Shown here: positions 58,966-64,000 of the stretch, in pieces
Layout of the letters: the number at the start of each line of letters is the position of its first letter
Position numbering within the stretch: the stretch's first letter is position 1
Assembly (NCBI GenBank): GCA_016713675.1
Contig: JADJOS010000001.1
Coordinates: 558,001-622,000 of the forward strand
Direction: 5' to 3'
Length of the DNA stretch: 64,000 nucleotides
DNA from: Acidobacteriota bacterium
GTDB lineage: Bacteria; Acidobacteriota; Blastocatellia; Pyrinomonadales; Pyrinomonadaceae
Translations under genes and position numbers: made by a program
The notes under the pieces: generated by a model
What the model saw: only the letters and a program-made list of their open reading frames with translations
The model's database searches: none
What the model was told of the DNA's origin: nothing

Positions 58966-59754
58966 ATGTTAGTTAGGGCAATCGCATTATCTTTAGCATT
59001 ATTGGTTGGTATCGGCGTCATCGTTCCGCTCGCGACGGACAGCGTCGAAGCCGGCCCGAAACGCAAGAAAAAGAAACAGGTCAAAAAGTACAAAAAGTAC
59101 TCTAAAAAATGGTGGCGTCAGTATCGCGCCCGTATGGCCCGTAAAAAGGCTCAGCGTAAAAGAGCGAGGGCTCTCCGCCTGCGCCAGCTTCGTCTGGCCA
59201 GGGCCGCTCAGGCAGGTTTGCCTAAAACTTCAACACCCAGGCCCAGATCGGAAAAGGCCAAATCAACTGTAGTGTCGGCCGCCGACACCGCACCGAAAGG
59301 CTGGAATCAAGCACAGAGTTCGCCGTCCGAACTGCAATTCCGCGTCGATGATTCGGCCGGATCCCAAGTCGGGATCGCGTCGATCTCGGTTGTCGGCCCG
59401 GCGGGCGATAGTTCGACGTCGGTAAAAGGCAAGAGCGTCGGCGGCGTTTCGACATCCGCACTTCGCCGCGATGTGATCAACAAAATGATCCGCGAAAACG
59501 GCTGGGTCGTTAACGATTATCAGAAAGAGATCGGCGGACGAACGGTATATGTCGTAGCTGCTCAATCTCAGGCAAAGAATGGCCGTGTTCAGTCACGTAT
59601 GTTCTATTTCACCGAGGTTGACGGCCGCATTTACAACGTCGCGACCAATTCACCTGTCGAACAGGCAGAACGTCTAGCCGAGGAATCAGAAAAGGTGCTC
59701 GATTCGCTGCAGACCCGCGTCCGCGGAACACAGCGTGCCGCAACAAAGGACTAG
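58966..59754 (+). CDS. Exported, very basic protein of the pilus operon
   Basis: A 262-residue protein starting MLVRAIALSLALLVGIGVIV (signal peptide to about residue 28), followed by a strongly basic segment (KRKKKKQVKKYKKYSKKWW, RKKAQRKRARALRLRQLRL), a Ser/Thr-rich linker and a folded C-terminal domain (about 110-255, QFRVDDSAGSQVGIASISVV, GGRTVYVVAAQSQAKNG). GGAGGAAGT lies directly before the ATG at 58966. It is 14 bp after pilB and 24 bp before pilT. It has no recognised family. Confidence 0.78.
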   Translation: MLVRAIALSLALLVGIGVIVPLATDSVEAGPKRKKKKQVKKYKKYSKKWWRQYRARMARKKAQRKRARALRLRQLRLARAAQAGLPKTSTPRPRSEKAKSTVVSAADTAPKGWNQAQSSPSELQFRVDDSAGSQVGIASISVVGPAGDSSTSVKGKSVGGVSTSALRRDVINKMIRENGWVVNDYQKEIGGRTVYVVAAQSQAKNGRVQSRMFYFTEVDGRIYNVATNSPVEQAERLAEESEKVLDSLQTRVRGTQRAATKD

Positions 59755-59778
59755 TCGACTCGACTCTCACAGATCATT

Positions 59779-60984
59779 ATGAGCTACGAAAACCAAACCA
59801 GTGTTGAATCGCAGATCACACTTCCCGATCTGCTCAAAAAGATGACCGATGCCGGCGGCAGTGACCTTCACCTGTCGACCAACTCGGCACCGCAGGTACG
59901 CGTACACGGTCATTTGTCTCCGCTCGTGGGCTTTGCCCCGCTCACGGCGTCGGATACAAAGCGCCTTGCGTATTCGGTCCTGACCGATGCTCAAAAGCAC
60001 CGATTCGAAGAGAATCTCGAGCTCGACTTCTCCTTCGGATTGAAAGGAATGTCGCGTTTTCGTGCCAATCTCTTCAATCAAAAAGGTGCCGTCGGTGCGG
60101 TTTTCCGCTCAATTCCCTACGAGATCAAAACATTTGACGCTCTGGGCCTGCCGCCGATCGTCACAGATCTTTGTAAAAAGCCCCGCGGACTGGTCCTGGT
60201 TACCGGCCCGACCGGTTCCGGTAAATCGACCACGCTCGCGTCGATGATCGATAAGATAAATATGGACCGCCACGACCATATTTTGACGATCGAGGATCCG
60301 ATCGAGTTTTTGCACAACCATAAGAATTGTGTCGTCAATCAACGCGAGGTCGCGGCCGATACGCATTCATTTGGAGCCGCACTTAGAACTGCACTTCGCC
60401 AGGATCCGGACATCGTGCTTGTTGGCGAAATGCGAGATCTGGAAACGATCGAGATGGCCCTGCGTATTGCTGAAACAGGCCATTTGACGTTCGCCACACT
60501 TCACACCAACTCAGCCTACTCGACGATCAACCGTATCATCGACGTGTTCCCGTCGGCCCAGCAGTCGCAGGTCCGCACGCAGCTCTCGTTGGTTCTCGAA
60601 GGCATCATGTGCCAATCGCTGCTGCCGAAAGCAACAGGCGACGGCAGGTGTATGGCGCTCGAAATTCTCATCCCGAATCCGGCTATCCGCAACCTCATCC
60701 GCGAGGATAAGATCCATCAGATCTACTCGATGATGCAGACCGGACAGGACAAATTCGGTATGCAGACCTTTAACCAGGCTCTTGCGACACTCGTTCATAA
60801 GAAACAGATCACGCTCGATGTCGCCATGCAGCGTTCGTCTAACGCCGACGAGCTCAAGGAGTTGATCGAACGCGGCAGCGGATTGAACTCATCATACGGC
60901 GGACCGGCCCGGGCCGGAATGCCGCCCAACGGCCACGCGAGCCCCTACGCTCAGGGACGAAACATCGGCGAAAGGCCGAGATAG
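59779..60984 (+). CDS. pilT: Type IV pilus retraction ATPase
   Basis: A 401-residue PilT-type ATPase, normal for the family. N-terminal PAS-like part (LPDLLKKMTDAGGSDLHLST), Walker A GPTGSGKSTTLASMI (about 143-150), Asp box EDPIEFLHNHKNCVVNQREV, the retraction-specific AIRNLIRE-type motif (NPAIRNLIREDKIHQIYSMM), and Walker B LVGEMRDLETIEMALRIAETG. It depolymerises the pilus for twitching. It is between the basic exported protein and pilC. Confidence 0.96.
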   Translation: MSYENQTSVESQITLPDLLKKMTDAGGSDLHLSTNSAPQVRVHGHLSPLVGFAPLTASDTKRLAYSVLTDAQKHRFEENLELDFSFGLKGMSRFRANLFNQKGAVGAVFRSIPYEIKTFDALGLPPIVTDLCKKPRGLVLVTGPTGSGKSTTLASMIDKINMDRHDHILTIEDPIEFLHNHKNCVVNQREVAADTHSFGAALRTALRQDPDIVLVGEMRDLETIEMALRIAETGHLTFATLHTNSAYSTINRIIDVFPSAQQSQVRTQLSLVLEGIMCQSLLPKATGDGRCMALEILIPNPAIRNLIREDKIHQIYSMMQTGQDKFGMQTFNQALATLVHKKQITLDVAMQRSSNADELKELIERGSGLNSSYGGPARAGMPPNGHASPYAQGRNIGERPR

Positions 60985-61073
60985 TAACGTAAAGCGGAAA
61001 TTGGAGAACGGAAGATTCAAGCACCTTTCACTTTTTCATTCACCATTTTCCAATTTCCACTTTCGATTTTCCA
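60985..61073. repeat. Inverted repeat between pilT and pilC
   Basis: GCGGAAATTGGAGAACGG (from about 60993) and the mirror CCATTTTCCAATTTCCACTT (from about 61042) form an imperfect hairpin with TTCC-type words. It is a repeat of the sort common in intergenic DNA of this strain and does not look like a terminator. Confidence 0.45.
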
Positions 61074-61085
61074 TTGGAGTTAAAT

Positions 61086-62321
61086 ATGCCAACATACGCA
61101 TTTAAGGGTAGAAACCGTCTCAACGAACTTGTCTCCGGCGACCGCGAAGCCGCGACACAGGACGAATTGCGAGCACTATTGCGACGCGAACAGATCGTGA
61201 TGACGCAGGCCTCAGAAAAGGGCCGCGAGATCTCGATCCCAAAACTCGGCCGCCGCAAAAAGGTCAAGGCAAAGGAACTCGCCGTGTTCACGCGACAGTT
61301 TTCCGTCATGATCGATGCCGGTCTGCCGCTGGTCCAGTGTATCGACATCCTCGGCGAACAGCAGCAAAATGCCTTTTTCAAGGATGTCCTGCGACAGGTT
61401 CGACAGAGTGTCGAGGAAGGTTCGACCCTTTATGCGGCTCTGGACAAGCATCCGAAGGTCTTCGACAAACTATACACACACATGGTCGAGGCCGGTGAGA
61501 CGGGCGGTGTTCTCGATCTGATCCTGCAGCGGTTGGCGACCCTTATCGAAAAGGTCGTAAAGCTGAAACGCAGCATCGTATCAGCGTCGATCTATCCGGC
61601 CGCAGTCATAGCGGTCGCGATCGGAGCGATCTCGATCATCATGATCGTCGTCATACCGCAATTCCAACAGATCTTTTTGGGCTTATTGGGTCCGGGCGAA
61701 CAGCTTCCGCTGCCTACTCGTATCGTCATGTCGATCAGTAACTTCCTTGCCGGTTGGGGCGGGCTCTCAACCGCCGTTGCCCTTATCGCAAGCGGTGTCG
61801 GCATCAAGTTCTACTACGCCACGCCGAAGGGCCGCTGGCAGATCGACGCTTTGATGCTCAAGATGCCGATCATCGGCAGCATCCTCCGAAAAGTGGCGGT
61901 TGCCCGATTTTCACGCATCCTCTCGACACTATTGTCGTCAGGCGTGCCGATCCTCCAATCACTTGATATTACGGCAAAGACAGCCGGTAATGTCATCATC
62001 GAAGACGCGATCCTCAAGGTCCGTGCAGGTGTCGAACGCGGTGAGAATTTTGTCGACCCGCTCAAGGCGACCAACGTCTTTCCGCATATGGTCGGCCAGA
62101 TGATCGGCGTCGGTGAACAAACCGGTGCCCTCGATGCAATGCTCGGCAAGATCGCCGATTTCTATGAAGAAGAGGTCGATACCGCCATCGCCGACTTGCT
62201 CGGCTTGATGGAGCCCGTACTCATCGCATTTCTCGGTGTGACCATCGGCTCGATCGTCATCTCGATGTATCTGCCGCTCTTCTCACTCATCGGCAAACTC
62301 GCCGGTGGTCCGACGAAATAA
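61086..62321 (+). CDS. pilC: Type IV pilus inner-membrane platform protein
   Basis: A 411-residue PilC/GspF protein with two GspF repeats (AVFTRQFSVMIDAGLPLVQC and AVARFSRILSTLLSSGVPIL), about three membrane segments and the FLPQ-free insert region. The start at 61086 (MPTYAFKGRN) has GGAG six bases before it; a TTG start at 61074 is the less likely option. It forms the platform with PilB/PilT. Pseudopilin, PilM-Q genes are not in this window. Confidence 0.94.
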   Translation: MPTYAFKGRNRLNELVSGDREAATQDELRALLRREQIVMTQASEKGREISIPKLGRRKKVKAKELAVFTRQFSVMIDAGLPLVQCIDILGEQQQNAFFKDVLRQVRQSVEEGSTLYAALDKHPKVFDKLYTHMVEAGETGGVLDLILQRLATLIEKVVKLKRSIVSASIYPAAVIAVAIGAISIIMIVVIPQFQQIFLGLLGPGEQLPLPTRIVMSISNFLAGWGGLSTAVALIASGVGIKFYYATPKGRWQIDALMLKMPIIGSILRKVAVARFSRILSTLLSSGVPILQSLDITAKTAGNVIIEDAILKVRAGVERGENFVDPLKATNVFPHMVGQMIGVGEQTGALDAMLGKIADFYEEEVDTAIADLLGLMEPVLIAFLGVTIGSIVISMYLPLFSLIGKLAGGPTK

Positions 62322-62330
62322 CCTTGTGGC

Positions 62331-62400
62331 TTGGCTCACCTCCCTACCAACGAGGTGAGCCCGCCGCTTTGGCCGTTGCTCGTGGTCCTTTCCTCAAATA
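62331..62400. repeat. Second copy of the portal-gene repeat
   Basis: GGCTCACCTCC-CTACCAAC-GAGGTGAGCC forms a stem loop, followed by CCGCCGCTTTGGCCG and CGTGGTCCTTTCCTCAAA. The order of words matches 7023-7090 of the portal gene (about 65% identity), so both are one repeat family. Confidence 0.65.
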
Positions 62401-62407
62401 CTAAAAC

Positions 62408-62641
62408 ATGCAATCCACCGGTGATGTCAGCTCGATGATCGTGACCTACAACCTGGTTGTCGGCGTCCTGATCATGCTCGCGAGCCCTCAGATCGCGACA
62501 TTGACGGGATATGCGAGCCGCACTCACCGGGTCATTCTTAAACGATATACACAGATCGGAACCTTCACCGTCGGCGCCGTCTGGGCACTCCTTTCGGGGT
62601 TCATCTATGTCGCATGGCACATCTTCAGGATCGGCCTCTAG
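62408..62641 (+). CDS. Small membrane protein downstream of pilC
   Basis: 77 residues with two hydrophobic helices (IVTYNLVVGVLIMLASPQIA and FTVGAVWALLSGFIYVAWHI) joined by a basic loop (GYASRTHRVILKRYTQ). A strong terminator follows 24 bp after the stop. It is not a known pilus component. The ATG lies close to the repeat and has no strong ribosome site. Confidence 0.6.
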   Translation: MQSTGDVSSMIVTYNLVVGVLIMLASPQIATLTGYASRTHRVILKRYTQIGTFTVGAVWALLSGFIYVAWHIFRIGL

Positions 62642-62664
62642 CACATATCTAAAATAGTAACTAC

Positions 62665-62697
62665 CGTCCGGAAGATTCGATCTCCGGACGTTTTTTT
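62665..62697 (+). terminator. Rho-independent terminator of the pil operon
   Basis: CGTCCGGA and TCCGGACG with a 10-base loop, followed by TTTTTTT (62691-62697). Confidence 0.92.
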
Positions 62698-63043
62698 GTA
62701 AAAAAATAACGCTTCTTGATTAGAGGACAAGCCGGGTCTGTCTTTTCCCTGCGGTGCTTACCGATCCGCAATACCGGATGACGGATGAGGACGCCCGTTC
62801 GCCCAGATATCTTGGGTCTGGCCGGCAACTCGTTTTTGCCGGCAATGTCGGGATCGCTGATCTGGTCGCGGTTGTCAGCAACGGGCGGCTAGGACATTCG
62901 TCTGAGCTTGTCCTTAAAGGTCAAAAGGGAGTCTTCCGGCAAAATCTGCTCGTCCTTGTCGGCTCAGTCAGAATCGTCGATTTGATCGTTCTCGTCCGAA
63001 GGCAGAGAAAGGACTTTCTGCTCAAACTCGGTCTCCGACAAGG
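62698..63043. other. Intergenic region with an unlikely frame
   Basis: A GTG-started frame at 62754-63047 (97 residues, LLVLVGSVRIVDLIVLVRRQ) has no Shine-Dalgarno site or family and is probably not a gene. No other feature is clear before the tandem array. Confidence 0.35.
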
Positions 63044-63175
63044 CTAGCGACATTTTACTGCACCCGTTTTTCGATTGTCGCTGGGGGTCTTTTTTATTGT
63101 CGCTGACCCTGTTTTTTACTGTCGCTAGCCCCCTAAAACACTGTCGCTAACCCCCTTAAAAACTGTGGCAGAACG
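63044..63175. repeat. Tandem array of 22 bp units, array 2
   Basis: TGTCGC at 63076, 63098, 63120 and 63142, and TGTGGC at 63164, each 22 bp apart. Units read A(T/C)TGTCGCT(G/A)-CCC-N-TTTT. An inverted copy, GCTAGCGACA, lies at 63044-63053, facing the array. The last unit ends GGCAGAACGCG, as in array 1 (CGCAGAATAT). Confidence 0.88.
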
Positions 63176-63210
63176 CGTTTTTTCGACATTTTCATCAATT
63201 TTGCTGATAA

Positions 63211-63232
63211 AATTGTGGTACGTACCACAATT
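63211..63232. promoter_or_regulatory. Perfect 22 bp palindrome
   Basis: Each arm is AATTGTGGTAC. It lies 36 bp after the tandem array and 54 bp before the M23 gene's promoter, and may be an operator, a dimer-resolution or transposon-related site. Confidence 0.6.
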
Positions 63233-63285
63233 CAAACCCGAGGTGAAAAATACACGATCGGTCTTCCCCCAAAAATAAAAATATC

Positions 63286-63315
63286 TTGCTCATTTTGGTG
63301 AAATGAAAATATAAT
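63286..63315 (+). promoter_or_regulatory. Promoter of the M23 peptidase gene
   Basis: TTGCTC (63286-63291) and TATAAT (63310-63315) with an 18 bp spacer, 86 bp before the ATG. Confidence 0.65.
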
Positions 63316-63401
63316 ACAGCTCATTCGATTTCAATTCCTGGGCAGCTCTGTTAACGGCTGCCAGTCGTTCAGATTTTTGATCCGTACCTATGGAGAATCA
63401 T

Positions 63402-64000
63402 ATGAAAACACGCTCTTCGCTCAGTTTGATTTTCGGGATCGCTATTGTGATGACGGTCGCATTCGGTTCCTTGTCGCTAACCGGCCCCGGCTCGGGCGCA
63501 CAGGAACTCGTGCCTGTTTTGGAGCCCTTCGGCGGCGGCGAATTTGAAAATGAGCCAAAGGATCTGATCACAGACGAACAGCGCCGCTCGATCCAGGCTG
63601 AGAATCGAGCAAACATTGAACGGCTGACGCGTGAAGGCCTGATTTCAGAGGCTGTTCCGCAGCTTGTGCCGTTATCGTGGCCGGTTCGCAAGACTCCCGG
63701 AGTTGACCATTTTAACGCCGACGCCATCTCGAATTACGTCGATCAAAATCTAGCCTTTCCAAATCAGGTACTCGACTGGAATTGCGGTGCAAGGACCTAC
63801 GATCAGGCGTCGGGATATAATCACGGCGGCATAGACATATACACATGGCCTTTCTCCTGGCACAAGATGGACAATAACCAAGCCGAGGTGATCGCCGCTG
63901 CCCCCGGAACTATCATTAACAAGGCGGACGGAAATTTTGACCGCCAATGTGGCTTCGGAGCCGGCAATTGGAACGCGATCTACGTCCGTCACGCGGATAA
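63402..64000 (+). CDS. M23 family peptidase, 5' part
   Basis: 199 codons up to the window edge. Signal peptide about 1-30 (KTRSSLSLIFGIAIVMTVAF), then a linker with Pro/Glu and the start of an M23 (LytM/lysostaphin-like) domain with NHGGIDIYTWPF, which carries the family's His and Asp zinc ligands, and APGTIINKADG and WNAIYVRHAD. The rest of the catalytic domain lies beyond the window. GGAG lies seven bases before the ATG. It would cut peptidoglycan cross-links or be a degenerate regulator. Confidence 0.82.
   Translation, partial: MKTRSSLSLIFGIAIVMTVAFGSLSLTGPGSGAQELVPVLEPFGGGEFENEPKDLITDEQRRSIQAENRANIERLTREGLISEAVPQLVPLSWPVRKTPGVDHFNADAISNYVDQNLAFPNQVLDWNCGARTYDQASGYNHGGIDIYTWPFSWHKMDNNQAEVIAAAPGTIINKADGNFDRQCGFGAGNWNAIYVRHAD

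Noticed and set aside
62754..63047. 97-residue open frame after the pil terminator
   Set aside because: GTG start, no ribosome site, no family resemblance, and overlap with the start of array 2.
55483..63175. One 7.6 kb transposon bounded by the two 22 bp arrays
   Set aside because: Both arrays point the same way, and the DNA between them holds a tRNA and pil genes with no transposase.

Overview
The window reads as a continuous piece of a free-living Gram-negative-type bacterial chromosome. It has a folate-dependent TrmFO, a Tfp pilus motor set (pilB, pilT, pilC), many secreted TPR proteins, a large Wzx/ligase-type surface-polysaccharide cluster and a TPP-riboswitch thiC. The mix (long TPR and PEGA proteins, M48-propeller fusion, TPTP-rich linkers, small secreted proteins with private Shine-Dalgarno sites) fits Acidobacteriota, class Blastocatellia, best; that placement is an inference from gene content, not a search result.

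Layout. 0-3.5 kb: trmFO (cut by the window edge) diverging from a PAS-GAF-PAS-GGDEF-EAL cyclic-di-GMP protein. 3.5-12.1 kb: a reduced phage cluster on the minus strand. Read in its transcription direction it gives an endolysin-like muralytic enzyme, holin-like protein, two overlapping spanin-like genes, large terminase, portal, broken scaffold, coat protein and a small head protein. There are no tail genes and no integrase, and many gaps carry palindromic or tandem repeats, two of which have also entered reading frames. 12.1-16.3 kb: zinc-ribbon coiled-coil protein, a conserved unknown and a 904-residue secreted TPR protein.

16.3-39.2 kb: one long minus-strand polysaccharide locus. It holds two sugar aminotransferases, an FdtA-type isomerase, RmlA, RmlC-like and RmlD-like enzymes, five methyltransferases, four GT4 glycosyltransferases, AsnB, a Wzx flippase, a WecA-type initiating transferase fused to a CapD-like half, an O-antigen ligase family protein and a TPR protein. 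Four of its genes are interrupted by single-base indels or a stop codon, and a fifth tract looks like a tandem-repeat coiled-coil gene broken several times in frame.

39.2-48.2 kb: an accessory zone of small secreted proteins, a class A beta-lactamase, a GyrI-like/pentapeptide-repeat gene pair and thiC with its TPP riboswitch. The beta-lactamase is bracketed by two fossil gene ends, a copy of the 3' end of the upstream hydrolase on one side and a diverged copy of the 3' end of thiC on the other. This is the clearest recombination footprint in the window.

48.2-64 kb: mostly ordinary chromosome: DUF4142 lipoprotein, methyltransferase, serine beta-lactamase-like hydrolase, M48 protease with a beta-propeller, one tRNA with a CAT anticodon, PEGA-TPR protein, pilB, a very basic exported protein, pilT, pilC, a small membrane protein and the start of an M23 peptidase. 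Two arrays of degenerate 21-22 bp direct repeats lie at 55.5 kb and 63.1 kb and resemble the multi-site ends of Tn7/Mu/IS21-type elements, with no transposase nearby.
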